From the NCBI GenBank assembly GCA_017469275.1, contig JAFUGT010000071.1, positions 1-51,460 on the forward strand: 51,460 bases of DNA, read 5' to 3'. A model generated the notes under the pieces. That model was not told the origin of the DNA, made no database searches, and saw only the letters and a list, made by a program, of their open reading frames with translations. The stretch is from Lachnospiraceae bacterium. Lineage in GTDB: Bacteria; Bacillota; Clostridia; Lachnospirales; Lachnospiraceae. The position numbers and the translations under genes were made by a program. Shown here piece after piece: positions 8,178 through 18,056 of the stretch (its first letter is position 1; each line of letters opens with the position of its first letter).

Positions 8178-9374
8178 ATGCAGTATAGAAAGGATAAATA
8201 CGGAAATGATATATCCATACTTGGCTTTGGGTGTATGAGATTTACCAAGAAGGGTAATTCCATTGACATTGATAAGGCAGAGAAGGAGATAATGGCGGCT
8301 TATAAGGCAGGGGTGAACTATTACGATACAGCATACATTTATCCGGGCAGTGAGGTTGCAATCGGTGAGATTTTTGAGCGGAACGGTATTCGCGAAAAAA
8401 TTAATATTGCTACAAAATTACCACAGTATATGATTTCAAGCCAAGCTGCCATAGATAAATATTTCAGCGAAGAACTTTCAAGGCTTAGGACAAATTATGT
8501 TGACTATTATCTTATGCATCATTTGACAGATGTTTATATGTGGCAGAAACTTAAGGATATCGGGATTCTTGACTGGATAAAAGAGAAGAAGGATAGCGGA
8601 CAGGTAAGAAATATAGGCTTTTCATATCATGGCAATTCCGATAATTTTATCAGGATTTTAGATGATTATGACTGGGATTTCTGTCAGATACAATATAACT
8701 ATCTTGATGAAAACACCCAGGCAGGAGCAGTAGGACTTAAAGCGGCGGCAGAAAAAGGCATTCCGGTTGTAATTATGGAGCCCCTTCGTGGAGGCAAACT
8801 TGTCAATATGCTGCCTGATTCGGCAAAAAAGAGTTTCGCTGAAAGTGAGCGTAAATGGACTCCCGCTGAATGGGCTTTTCGCTGGTTATATAACCAGCCG
8901 GAGGTTACCTGTGTGTTGTCGGGTATGAACTCCATAGAGATGGTGGAGGAGAATTGTAAGACGGCGGATGAAGCGGTTGCCGGGCATTTCACCGAGAATG
9001 ATTTCAAACTCTTAGAGAAGGTCACAAAGCAGATTCGTGAAAATGAGAAAGTGGGCTGTACAGGGTGTCGATATTGTATGCCTTGTCCCAAGAATGTAGA
9101 TATACCGGGTATATTTCGCTGTTATAACGCAATGTATACGGAGTCTAAGAATGCAGGAAGATTTGAGTTTGCACAGACTGTAGGACTTACAAAGGAGCCG
9201 GCATTTGCCAGCCAATGTATAGAGTGCGGTAAATGTGAGAAGCATTGTCCACAGAATATCCCCATAAGGGAAAAACTCAAGGAAGCGGATAAGGCATTAA
9301 GACCATTCCCATTTAAGGTTGGAATTAATATTGCAAGAAAATATATGTTACGTAAGGTTAAAGGCGTAAAATAG
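8178..9374 (+). CDS. aldo/keto reductase with C-terminal 2x[4Fe-4S] ferredoxin domain
   Basis: 398 residues. The first ~280 form an AKR barrel (GFGCMRF start, YDTAYIYPGSE with the catalytic Asp/Tyr, later HH region and NIGFSYHG). From about residue 294 comes CxxCxxCxxxCP, and from about 348 a second CxxCxxCxxxCP cluster, enough for two [4Fe-4S] clusters. This fusion is widespread in clostridia and probably links a NAD(P)H-type reductase to ferredoxin electrons. The substrate is unknown. AAGGGG lies upstream of ATG 8178. Confidence 0.9.
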   Translation: MQYRKDKYGNDISILGFGCMRFTKKGNSIDIDKAEKEIMAAYKAGVNYYDTAYIYPGSEVAIGEIFERNGIREKINIATKLPQYMISSQAAIDKYFSEELSRLRTNYVDYYLMHHLTDVYMWQKLKDIGILDWIKEKKDSGQVRNIGFSYHGNSDNFIRILDDYDWDFCQIQYNYLDENTQAGAVGLKAAAEKGIPVVIMEPLRGGKLVNMLPDSAKKSFAESERKWTPAEWAFRWLYNQPEVTCVLSGMNSIEMVEENCKTADEAVAGHFTENDFKLLEKVTKQIRENEKVGCTGCRYCMPCPKNVDIPGIFRCYNAMYTESKNAGRFEFAQTVGLTKEPAFASQCIECGKCEKHCPQNIPIREKLKEADKALRPFPFKVGINIARKYMLRKVKGVK

Positions 9375-9476
9375 CTTCCCTTAATTTATCAGAATGCAGG
9401 TTCATTTACAATTGCTTTTAAGAGGAAAATATGATACGATTAACCGAGTTTATTATGCTTGGAAGGAGTTTTGATT

Positions 9477-10763
9477 ATGAAGAAATATACAGAGATGACA
9501 AAAGAAGAATTACAAAAAGAACTTGATGTACTTAATGAGAAGTACAAAGAATATCAGGGGATGGATCTGGCTCTTGATATGAGCCGCGGTAAGCCTTGTC
9601 GTGAGCAGCTTGACATTTCGATGGGAATGATGGATGCACTTAATTCTCACGTTGACCTTTCCTGCGAGGATGGAACCGACTGTCGTAATTATGGACTGCT
9701 TGACGGTATCCCGGAGGCAAAAGTGCTCATAGGTGATATGATGGAGAATCATCCGGATAATATAATCATTTATGGTAATTCTTCTCTGAATGTTATGTAT
9801 GATACAGTAGCTCGTGCAATGACACATGGTATAATGGGACATACTCCCTGGTGCAAACTCGACAAGGTGAAATTCCTTTGTCCTGTTCCCGGATATGACA
9901 GACATTTTGCTATAACAGAATATTTTGGTATTGAAATGATTCCTGTTCCTATGACCTCTAAGGGTCCTGATATGGATATGATTGAAGAACTGGTTTCAAA
10001 AGACGAAGCTATAAAGGGTATATGGTGTGTACCGAAGTATTCTAATCCGCAGGGATATTCTTATTCCGATGATACGGTAAGAAGGTTTGCAAGATTAAGA
10101 CCGGCAGCACAGGATTTCAGAATTTTCTGGGATAATGCGTATGGTATTCATCATTTATATGATGACAAGCAGGATTATCTTGTGGAGATTCTTGCTGAGT
10201 GCAAGAAAGCCGGTAATCCGGATCTTGTATATAAATTTGCATCAACTTCAAAGATTACATTTCCGGGAAGTGGAATTGCTGCACTTGCAACATCCCTTAA
10301 TAATATGGAAGATATTAAGAAGCAGCTTAAGAATCAGACAATCGGTCATGATAAAGTTAATCAGTTGAGACATGTCAGATTCTTCAAAGATATTCATGGA
10401 ATGACTGAGCATATGAAGAAGCATGCAGATATAATAAGACCTAAGTTTGAAGCAGTGCTTGAGATATTAGACAGAGAACTGGGTGAACTTTCTATCGGTA
10501 CCTGGACAAAACCTAACGGTGGATATTTCATCAGTTTCGATTCCTTAGAGGGTTGTGCGAAGGATATTATCTCAATGGCCAAGAAAGCAGGTGTTACAAT
10601 GACAGAAGCTGCAGCAACCTGGCCGTATCATAAGGATCCGCATGATTCGAATATACGTATAGCACCTACATATCCACCTATCGAGGATCTCAAACTTGCA
10701 ACAGAATTATTTACACTTTGCGTTAAGATTGTAAGTGCTGAGAAACTGTTAAAAGAAGCATAG
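9477..10763 (+). CDS. PLP-dependent class I aminotransferase (AspC-like, PF12897 type)
   Basis: 428 residues. The N-terminal MSRGKP segment and the overall pattern match the clostridial group annotated as putative aspartate or alanine-glyoxylate aminotransferase. The PLP-binding lysine is K259 in FASTSKITFPGSG, with the cofactor-binding IFWDNAY before it and NGGYFISF and RIAPTYPP near the end. Amino donor and acceptor are not certain; aspartate/oxoglutarate is the family default. ATG 9477 is chosen because GGAAGGAG stands immediately upstream. Single-gene unit closed by a terminator. Confidence 0.88.
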   Translation: MKKYTEMTKEELQKELDVLNEKYKEYQGMDLALDMSRGKPCREQLDISMGMMDALNSHVDLSCEDGTDCRNYGLLDGIPEAKVLIGDMMENHPDNIIIYGNSSLNVMYDTVARAMTHGIMGHTPWCKLDKVKFLCPVPGYDRHFAITEYFGIEMIPVPMTSKGPDMDMIEELVSKDEAIKGIWCVPKYSNPQGYSYSDDTVRRFARLRPAAQDFRIFWDNAYGIHHLYDDKQDYLVEILAECKKAGNPDLVYKFASTSKITFPGSGIAALATSLNNMEDIKKQLKNQTIGHDKVNQLRHVRFFKDIHGMTEHMKKHADIIRPKFEAVLEILDRELGELSIGTWTKPNGGYFISFDSLEGCAKDIISMAKKAGVTMTEAAATWPYHKDPHDSNIRIAPTYPPIEDLKLATELFTLCVKIVSAEKLLKEA

Positions 10764-10798
10764 AAATAGCTAAATTATTAATAAGCATCAGATATAAT

Positions 10799-10841
10799 AA
10801 TCCGGTATCAGTCTTTTATAGAGCTTTGATACCGGATTTTG
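10799..10841 (+). terminator. intrinsic terminator of the aminotransferase gene
   Basis: TCCGGTATCA (10801-10810) pairs with TGATACCGGA (10828-10837), followed by TTTTGATTT. It lies between two convergent genes and may also act on the cardiolipin synthase transcript. Confidence 0.85.
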
Positions 10842-10914
10842 ATTTACAAAGAAATATTAAGAGATTTGGAGAGGGGTTAAAACGTATGCAGCCAAAAGGC
10901 TCCGTGGTATTATA

Positions 10915-12570
10915 TCACAGCAACGGCGCATAAAGTCGCAGCAGGGAAAGCCATAGTCTGTATGGCTTGTTGAGTTTGAGACAATATTCATATGTCATCT
11001 CTTCGGACTGTTCTATAGTATCTAATATATCTTCTTTAATATCTTCAATTACTTCACAACGATAAAGATATGTTGCACATTCAAAATGGAGATAGAGACT
11101 TCTGTAATCGAGATTAATTGAGCCGACTATGGCATATCTGTCATCTGCAACCATCATTTTGCAGTGAACAAATCCCGGAACATATTCGTATATTTTGACT
11201 CCGGCTTTGGTAAGGGGTTCGTAAAATGAGCGTGTTACCATGAATACAGCTTTCTTGTCGGGTATTCGTGGAGTGATTATTCTCACATCCACACCGCTCC
11301 TGGCGGCAAGTGTCAAAGCGGTAATCATTTCATTATCCACTATCAGATATGGTGTCGTTATATACACATAATTTGTTGCACGATGAATCATATTGAGATA
11401 TACATTTTCAGCAACAATCTCATCAAAGAGAGGATTATCTGCGTAGGGCTGAACAAAACCATTTCCGTTTATCACCTTATATGATTGCTCGATAGTATGT
11501 TCCGTAGCAGTATTGTCTGTTATATTATTGTCATGCTTTCTTTCATTATCGTTATCGGAGCTTTTTGCGTTAATTGTGCATCGGTATTTTTCGTAATCTA
11601 CGTCTTCGCCGGATAAATGCTGCCAGAACTGAAGAAACATTACAGTGAAATTCCAGGTGGCATCTCCTTTAAGCATGACACCGGTATCTTTCCAGTAACC
11701 GCCAAGACGTTGACGTTTGTTGATATATTCATCAGCAAGATTAATTCCACCCGTAAATGAAGTTATACCGTCAATCACCATTATTTTTCTGTGGTCGCGG
11801 TTATTAAGCCTGAGTGAAAGGGTTGGCTTGAAAGGATTGAAGCAGAAGCAGTCAATGCCATAACTCTTTAGCTGTTCAGGATAGTCTGAAGGGAGAGTTC
11901 TTATACTTCCCATGTCATCATAGATTATCTTTACTTCAACACCGGAGCGCACTTTATTTTTGAGAATGTCAAGTATACTGTTCCAGAAAATTCCGTCATG
12001 GATTATAAAATATTCCAGAAATATGAATTTTTCAGCTTTTTCCAGTTCTGTAAGCATAGCAATAAACATTTCTTCGCCTGACGCAAAATAAGAAACTTCG
12101 GTATTTTCATGTACCGGATATCCGGCGAGATTATAGATATAGCGAGATTGGGGTGAGGCGTGGTGGCTTATGGAATCTATATGTTCGAATACTTTATCAT
12201 CCTGATAAAGATGAGTCTTTGATTCAGTCACAGCCTCTAATATACTTTTTCGGAAAGAACGTCTGGTGTTATTGACCGATAGTATGAGATAGAAAAGACC
12301 ACCGAACACCGGTATAAACAGGATGGTGATACACCAGGCAAGTTTGTATGCAGGATTTATAGGGCGATTGATTATATATATAACGACAATGATGCTTATG
12401 AAAGACATGAAAGCCTGAATACCTATATAATGTTCCCTGAATTGCAGATAGGCATAGATAAGAAAAGTAATCTGTAACAGTACAAGAAAAACGACCCATG
12501 CCAATTTTCTTGTAAAGAGGGCATAGTCGCCACGCTTTCTTTCTTTGTCGATGACCTTCTGTTTGCTCAT
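10915..12570 (-). CDS. cls: cardiolipin synthase (phospholipase D family)
   Basis: 551 residues. Two hydrophobic pairs within the first 100 residues anchor it in the membrane. Two HKD motifs carry the catalysis: H260/K262/D267 and H469/K471/D476. The enzyme condenses two phosphatidylglycerols to cardiolipin. It is longer than the usual ~480-510 because of a polar Asn/Asp-rich insert around residues 335-362 between the two halves. GGAGGGTG precedes the start. It starts 16 bases after the methyltransferase gene, so they are co-transcribed and the upstream NAGPA-domain gene is probably the first gene. Confidence 0.93.
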   Translation of the reverse strand: MSKQKVIDKERKRGDYALFTRKLAWVVFLVLLQITFLIYAYLQFREHYIGIQAFMSFISIIVVIYIINRPINPAYKLAWCITILFIPVFGGLFYLILSVNNTRRSFRKSILEAVTESKTHLYQDDKVFEHIDSISHHASPQSRYIYNLAGYPVHENTEVSYFASGEEMFIAMLTELEKAEKFIFLEYFIIHDGIFWNSILDILKNKVRSGVEVKIIYDDMGSIRTLPSDYPEQLKSYGIDCFCFNPFKPTLSLRLNNRDHRKIMVIDGITSFTGGINLADEYINKRQRLGGYWKDTGVMLKGDATWNFTVMFLQFWQHLSGEDVDYEKYRCTINAKSSDNDNERKHDNNITDNTATEHTIEQSYKVINGNGFVQPYADNPLFDEIVAENVYLNMIHRATNYVYITTPYLIVDNEMITALTLAARSGVDVRIITPRIPDKKAVFMVTRSFYEPLTKAGVKIYEYVPGFVHCKMMVADDRYAIVGSINLDYRSLYLHFECATYLYRCEVIEDIKEDILDTIEQSEEMTYEYCLKLNKPYRLWLSLLRLYAPLL

Positions 12571-12586
12571 TATTCACCCTCCTATA

Positions 12587-13453
12587 TCATTTCCCATATT
12601 CCCATCTTCCGGCTGCTCCGCATGGGAGAATAAGCCCGTTAGAAGATACAGGAAGACCGACTTCATCTGACATAACACTTCCACCGTGGTGAGCCACTAC
12701 TTCTGTCTGAATCATGTATGTAAGTACGGCCGGTGCAAGTCCTGTGGTATATGAATTTACAAGGAAGAAGAGTGGTTTATCGCTCAAAAGCTGCTGGCAA
12801 AGACTAATAAATGGATGTATCTTTTCTTCAATCTTCCATATTTCACCCTTGGGACCTCTTCCGTATGAAGGTGGATCCATGATTATGCCATCATAATGAT
12901 TTCCACGTCGTATCTCTCGTTCGACAAATTTGACACAGTCATCAACTATCCAGCGTATTGGAGCCTCGGATAGTCCTGAGGCGGAAGCATTTTCTTTTGC
13001 CCATGTAACCATACCTTTTGACGCATCAACGTGTGTAACTGCTGCACCTGCAGCTGCAGCAGCGCATGTGGCACCGCCTGTATATGCGAAAAGATTCAAT
13101 ACTTTAATCGGTCGGTCAGCATTTACTATTAAATTGGAAAACCAATCCCAGTTAGCGGCCTGCTCAGGAAAAAGTCCGGTATGCTTGAAACTAAATGGTT
13201 TTAGGTGAAATGTGAGTTTTTTATAGTGTATAGACCATTGTTCCGGTAAATCAAAGAATTCCCAGCTGCCGCCGCCCTTAGCACTTCGGTGATAATGCGC
13301 ATTTAATCTCTTCCAGGAGGGGTGTTTCTTTGGGGTATTCCAAAGCACCTGTGGGTCAGGTCTTAATAATATATATTTTCCCCAGCGCTCTAATTTTTCT
13401 CCGCATGAGGTGTCAATTACTTCATAGTCTTTCCAATTATCTGCTGTCCACAT
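12587..13453 (-). CDS. class I SAM-dependent (RNA) methyltransferase, RlmI/RlmK-like
   Basis: 288 residues. The SAM-binding motif I is VLNLFAYTGG (about residue 118), with DASKGMVTWAKENA as motif II and IIMDPPSYGRG as the catalytic motif typical of large-subunit rRNA m5C/m2G methyltransferase relatives. There is no N-terminal PUA domain, so it is the short form and the RNA target is unknown. AAGGAGAAATC precedes the ATG. It is the middle gene of the leftward envelope group, which is an odd partner for an RNA enzyme, though co-transcription need not mean shared function. Confidence 0.82.
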   Translation of the reverse strand: MWTADNWKDYEVIDTSCGEKLERWGKYILLRPDPQVLWNTPKKHPSWKRLNAHYHRSAKGGGSWEFFDLPEQWSIHYKKLTFHLKPFSFKHTGLFPEQAANWDWFSNLIVNADRPIKVLNLFAYTGGATCAAAAAGAAVTHVDASKGMVTWAKENASASGLSEAPIRWIVDDCVKFVEREIRRGNHYDGIIMDPPSYGRGPKGEIWKIEEKIHPFISLCQQLLSDKPLFFLVNSYTTGLAPAVLTYMIQTEVVAHHGGSVMSDEVGLPVSSNGLILPCGAAGRWEYGK

Positions 13454-13531
13454 GATTTCTCCTTAATATTATACGTTTCATTTGTTTGTATCATTCATTA
13501 TAAACGGAAGAGTCGCAAGTGTTTTACATCA

Positions 13532-14968
13532 TTAATTAGCAGGCTCAGCTTGTATCACATTGGAATCATTATCGCTGTCTGAAATGGAATTAGTGTTCTT
13601 TAACTTAGTATCAGATGCGGCTTTAACTAATATTGCATTAGGCATGTAACGGCCTCTTCCGGTTACTGATGATGATTTCGTTATGAATTTGCCTTTATAA
13701 TACATAACGGATGAACTGCCGCCATCTAAATTCATTCCCTGATATGCGTGATAACGCAACATTATATTGGCACAATCTTCTACAGTACACCCGATACTGT
13801 GCGCCTGACGGCCGTCTACAACAAGGAGAAGCATTGTGCCGTCTTTTGTCTGCCCGATTGTGGAGCGGGGTTGGATACCCATTCCGTATGTTCCGTCTAC
13901 AACACTTTCTCCGTCAATTATTAACCCCGGATAAAATTCCATGGCCCAACGGTATTCTGACTGCATTCCTTCAGTAAATGCAGATATATACATACGTTCA
14001 TCTTTTTCTTTGACACCGAAATACTTCCATGCAGGTTCTTCATGGTGTGAACTGTAATCAACTCCGTCAATTACAAGGCATCCTTTTACCTGGGAACCGA
14101 AACTTTCCCCCTTTGGGTCTACAAAGCCACTGGCGTTAATACCAAGAATTGCGTCATTATCACTACAGAAAGAGTCTATTTCCTGACCAAATGAACCGAG
14201 TGATTTTGATTTTGCCATGAATACCTGTTCAGGTCTTTTGACTATAGCCATTTTTCCCTGATAGCCGCTTCCCTTAACTTCGATGATCAGAAGGTTGTTA
14301 GGGATATCTATAACAAAGATATTATCACCTTCACATGTTTTTAATTTGAGTTTGCCATTGAAATCCTCTAAGACCAGGTTATCTATACCTTTTTTGATTA
14401 TATCAGGATTTTCCTTGATGTAATTGATGAATGAGTCACTCTTGAGTTCCCAGTATTTTTTGAAGAATTCCTTATTATCGAACTCTTCTTCGATGACTTC
14501 ATCCACGTCATCCCAAGAACTGGCGAGATCCTCTTGTGCTTTGCGTCCTTTATTGTATTTACTCATGACATCTGCGACTATATGTTCCGGAAAGAACCAT
14601 GTAGCAAGCCATTGATGAGTGTTGGTGGTCATGGCTGTCTCTATATATATTGTTCTCCATTTAGCGATAAACGGTATATTGGAATACACAAATGTAAGAT
14701 ACATAAGGATAATGATTGAGAAAGCAATTCCGGCACGCAGAAAATGATTGCGTAGCTTTATAATCTTATCAGCAGGTTTATCCTTGACCGTATAAGGTTC
14801 TGATGAGGTACTGGCTATATCATCTGGCGAGATTAATGGATTAGATATAAATGTTGATTTGCCTGAAGAAGGTTGTTTCTTTGATGATTTGCCCTGATGT
14901 AGTTCTTCAAAGGAAACGACCTCTTGTTCATTGTTTGAATCGGAATTGCGTGAGTTATTATCATTCAT
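13532..14968 (-). CDS. membrane-anchored phosphodiester glycosidase (NAGPA/DUF2233 domain)
   Basis: 478 residues. The first ~75 are polar, low-complexity and cytoplasmic. One membrane helix follows at about 76-98, and the rest should be outside the cell. The C-terminal ~230 residues are a NAGPA domain: GINASGFV, LVVDGRQAHSIGCTVEDCA and MNLDGGSSSVMYY are the conserved segments. The domain is known for removing GlcNAc from phosphodiester-linked sugars and is found in proteins linked to wall glycopolymers or exopolysaccharide; the substrate here is unknown. AGGAGT precedes the start. It is followed by the methyltransferase and cardiolipin synthase genes on the same strand. Confidence 0.85.
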   Translation of the reverse strand: MNDNNSRNSDSNNEQEVVSFEELHQGKSSKKQPSSGKSTFISNPLISPDDIASTSSEPYTVKDKPADKIIKLRNHFLRAGIAFSIIILMYLTFVYSNIPFIAKWRTIYIETAMTTNTHQWLATWFFPEHIVADVMSKYNKGRKAQEDLASSWDDVDEVIEEEFDNKEFFKKYWELKSDSFINYIKENPDIIKKGIDNLVLEDFNGKLKLKTCEGDNIFVIDIPNNLLIIEVKGSGYQGKMAIVKRPEQVFMAKSKSLGSFGQEIDSFCSDNDAILGINASGFVDPKGESFGSQVKGCLVIDGVDYSSHHEEPAWKYFGVKEKDERMYISAFTEGMQSEYRWAMEFYPGLIIDGESVVDGTYGMGIQPRSTIGQTKDGTMLLLVVDGRQAHSIGCTVEDCANIMLRYHAYQGMNLDGGSSSVMYYKGKFITKSSSVTGRGRYMPNAILVKAASDTKLKNTNSISDSDNDSNVIQAEPAN

Positions 14969-15028
14969 TAAAGTGTACTCCTAATTATCATTATGTATAA
15001 AGAAAAATATGAATAAATAGTGTTAACA

Positions 15029-15091
15029 TAATATGTATTATATACAATATGTAGGAAATAATCAACTACATATTGTATAATAACATATTAA
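15029..15091. repeat. nested inverted repeat over the envelope-operon promoter
   Basis: TATACAATATGTAG (15041-15054) and CTACATATTGTATA (15066-15079) are perfect 14-base inverted arms around an 11-base gap. Outside them, further half-sites TAATATGT (15029-15036) and ACATATT (15083-15089) continue the symmetry to within a base. No T tract follows on either strand, so it is a better candidate operator than a terminator. Confidence 0.6.
15037..15065 (-). promoter_or_regulatory. promoter of the NAGPA-methyltransferase-cls operon
   Basis: Read on the minus strand, TTGATT (15065-15060), 17 bases and consensus TATAAT (15042-15037) lie about 70 bases before the NAGPA-protein start. The -35 falls in the loop and the -10 at the edge of the palindrome at 15041-15079. 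Confidence 0.55.
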
Positions 15092-15127
15092 TTTTCTTAT
15101 TACATAATGCATAAAATGCATAATATT

Positions 15128-16633
15128 TTACTCTGCAAACTGATTGATGAATCTCTTAAAGGCAAGCCGCCCTTCGTCATTTCTCTTATATACGCCTGCA
15201 TCTTCTAAAACGTGTGAGAATACATCGGCAATCTCGTCCTGAACAATTTTATGAATATTATCTGCAGTTAAATTATCATATTTTTTCATCCATTCTTCTG
15301 CCCAGTCGGCATGTGGAGCAGTCTGTTCGTCATTACGAAGGTCTTTCCCGGTAAGAATGGCATCCTCTAATGCAGCCATTTCTTTTTTGAGCCTTGCCGG
15401 GAGTACGGCAAGCCCCATAACCTCAATAAGACCAATGTTTTCACGCTTTATATGGTGATATTTCTGATGAGGATGGTATACACCTAAGGGATATTCTTCC
15501 GTAGTAATATTGTTTCTTAATACAAGATCGATTTCGAATAAGTCTCCTCGTTTTCTTGCAATTGGGGTAATTGTATTGTGAGGTGTACCATCTGTCTCGG
15601 CAAGTATAAATGCTTCTTCGTCTGTATATCCTCTCCAAATGCTTAGAATTTGCGCTGATGCTTCTACAAGTTCTTCTATATTTTCAGATTGTAATCTGAT
15701 AGTGGAAAGAGGCCATTTGATTGTACCGGCATGGACACCCGGGTATTCTTTCATTGTGAATTCAGTTTCGTAAGGAGCTCTTACCATTGCAAATTCATAG
15801 CCGCCACCCTGAAAATGGTCATGGGTAAGAATTGAGCCACCGACAATAGGAAGATCGGCGTTAGAACCTGCAGTATAATGAGGAAACTGCCTTACAAAGT
15901 CTAAAAGTTTAGCAAAGCAGGCTTTGTCTATCTTCATTGGAGTATGCTTCTCGTTGAATATGATACAGTGTTCATTGTAGTATACATACGGAGAATATTG
16001 CATATAATATGATTCCCCTGAAAGCGTAATGGGTATTATACGATGATTTTGTCTTGCAGGATGGGAAAAATGACCGGCGTAACCTTCATTTTCATGACAT
16101 AACAGACAGGCCGGATAGTCGGATTTTTCGGTGTTTATTCCTTGTGCGGCCTTTGCTATATCGCGAGGATCTTTTTCCGGTTTTGAAAGGTTTATCGTGA
16201 TATCCATTAAACCGAATTCGGTATCCGATGTCCATTTTTCATCCTTCGCAATCCTATCGTTTCTAATATAGTTGGTAGCACGGGAAAAATCGTAGTAAAA
16301 CTTAGTTGCATCCTGTGGTGAATTCTCGTAGCGTTTTGTAAATTCACTTCTGATTACTGATGGGGCGGGAGTGATAAGTCCCATGATTTTTGTGTCGAAC
16401 AGATCACGGTTGGTTATGGTATCTTCTATAAACCCTTTTTCAACTGCATAGTCTAACATATCGTTTAATATGAGATGTATATCGCGGGTGTTGTGCGTGT
16501 CTTCCTTTTTGTAGGAATTTAATTTGAACAGTTCCAACAGACGGTTTGTGACATATATAATATCCGCTGTATCTACTAATCCTTTGTCGATTCCATAATT
16601 AACTAACTCTGTAATAAGATTATTGATGTTCAT
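15128..16633 (-). CDS. galT: UTP-hexose-1-phosphate / galactose-1-phosphate uridylyltransferase
   Basis: 501 residues, the long firmicute type of GalT rather than the ~350-residue enterobacterial type. HDHFQGGGYEF contains the active-site histidines characteristic of this group. It exchanges UMP between UDP-glucose and galactose-1-phosphate, the second Leloir step. AAAAGGAGG precedes the start. It is the last gene of the GH42-galK-galT operon, 89 bases after galK. Confidence 0.95.
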   Translation of the reverse strand: MNINNLITELVNYGIDKGLVDTADIIYVTNRLLELFKLNSYKKEDTHNTRDIHLILNDMLDYAVEKGFIEDTITNRDLFDTKIMGLITPAPSVIRSEFTKRYENSPQDATKFYYDFSRATNYIRNDRIAKDEKWTSDTEFGLMDITINLSKPEKDPRDIAKAAQGINTEKSDYPACLLCHENEGYAGHFSHPARQNHRIIPITLSGESYYMQYSPYVYYNEHCIIFNEKHTPMKIDKACFAKLLDFVRQFPHYTAGSNADLPIVGGSILTHDHFQGGGYEFAMVRAPYETEFTMKEYPGVHAGTIKWPLSTIRLQSENIEELVEASAQILSIWRGYTDEEAFILAETDGTPHNTITPIARKRGDLFEIDLVLRNNITTEEYPLGVYHPHQKYHHIKRENIGLIEVMGLAVLPARLKKEMAALEDAILTGKDLRNDEQTAPHADWAEEWMKKYDNLTADNIHKIVQDEIADVFSHVLEDAGVYKRNDEGRLAFKRFINQFAE

Positions 16634-16722
16634 GGCAAGTCCTCCTTTTCATTACTATGTTTGATCGTATTATTACTATTATTGTGGCTTATTAATTCTT
16701 ATGCTCTTTAAGAGAAAGCGGT

Positions 16723-18003
16723 TTACATAACTTTGATTCCGCCGTACTTACGGATTTTTAATACGTTGCAGGAATTATCTCCGAATATTTCATCCATTGT
16801 TGCTTTGTATTCAGTAACAGCCTCATTTTTAACAAATGCCTGAATCGTTCCGGCAAAGCCGCCCCCATGAACTCTCGCAACTCCATTATCACCTAAAGTC
16901 ATTTCACTGAGCATTAAGGCGATGGACATGTTCTGTTTATCAACCTGATGGTTGGTATATACATTTTGAAGGTACTTATAAGATGAGTCGCCGGATTTTT
17001 TAACTGCAGTTAAAAAACTGTCTATATCATTATTGTTAAGTGAATTTACTTCCTGTCTGACGCGCTTATTTTCCTCGTAAAAATGGATGGCACGAAGAAA
17101 TGCTCTGTCACCGCATTTTTCTCTGATATAAGAGGCATGAGAGAGGATATCCTCCTCAGGTATTTCGTTAAGTACACTTTTGTTAAAACAAGCGGCTACA
17201 GCTTTCATCTCTGCCGGAACAGCCGCATAATCAGGGGTAAGATCGGCGTGGGAACCTTTGGTGTCTGTGATACACAGACTGTAGCCTGCATTATCAAGAT
17301 CAAAGGTTATCTTTTCTACAACGGGATCTTCCAGATTGGCAAAATCAATGTGACACAGACTGCCTACTGAACACGCCATCTGATCCATCAGTCCGCATGG
17401 TTTTCCGAAATATACATTTTCCGCATACTGTCCGATCATTGCAATCTCAACTGCAGAGATTGACATTTTATTATACAGCCCTGAAAGTATAGTTCCAATA
17501 AGTGTTTCAAAGGCTGCGGAGGAAGAAAGGCCTGAACCGGATAGAACATTACTGGTCACGTATGCATTAAAACCACCGATGTTATGTCCGTTCTCTTTGG
17601 TTTTGGCAATTACCCCTCTTATCAGGGAGTGTGTAGTTCCTTCTTCGCTATCTGTCTTAGCTAAATTATCGAGGTCAATAGTTATCATATCATAGCCCTC
17701 TGATAATATATTGACTTTGTTATTGTCAGTCTTTGCAACAACAGCTATTGCATCGTCATTAATGGAAGCCGCGAGAACCTCTCCGTGTTGATGATCTGTG
17801 TGGTTACCGCCAATTTCGCTTCTGCCCGGTGCGGAGAAAATGCCGTCAACATTTTCCCCAAATAGTTTCTTGAAATTGTTAAGTGCTTCGATATATCTGG
17901 CTTTCTGACCTTCTACAAGGTTGCTGTCTACATAGATGTCTATTAGACGCTCATCTAGTTCACCACTTTTTAATCTGTTAATAAATGTTTCTACCTTTTT
18001 CAT
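16723..18003 (-). CDS. galK: galactokinase
   Basis: 426 residues. GHMP-kinase features in order: the galactokinase signature region GRSEIGGNHTDHQHG (about residue 61), the ATP-binding LSGSGLSSSAAFE (about 155), and the C-terminal GGGFAGTIQAF. It phosphorylates galactose to galactose-1-phosphate. AGAGGAGG stands before the start. It follows the GH42 gene by 53 bases and precedes galT, so the operon takes galactose released in the cytoplasm into the Leloir pathway. Confidence 0.96.
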   Translation of the reverse strand: MKKVETFINRLKSGELDERLIDIYVDSNLVEGQKARYIEALNNFKKLFGENVDGIFSAPGRSEIGGNHTDHQHGEVLAASINDDAIAVVAKTDNNKVNILSEGYDMITIDLDNLAKTDSEEGTTHSLIRGVIAKTKENGHNIGGFNAYVTSNVLSGSGLSSSAAFETLIGTILSGLYNKMSISAVEIAMIGQYAENVYFGKPCGLMDQMACSVGSLCHIDFANLEDPVVEKITFDLDNAGYSLCITDTKGSHADLTPDYAAVPAEMKAVAACFNKSVLNEIPEEDILSHASYIREKCGDRAFLRAIHFYEENKRVRQEVNSLNNNDIDSFLTAVKKSGDSSYKYLQNVYTNHQVDKQNMSIALMLSEMTLGDNGVARVHGGGFAGTIQAFVKNEAVTEYKATMDEIFGDNSCNVLKIRKYGGIKVM

Positions 18004-18056
18004 TTTGACCTCCTCTAATTAATAATGTTATTTTAGTTAATTGCAAAATTGTCTGA

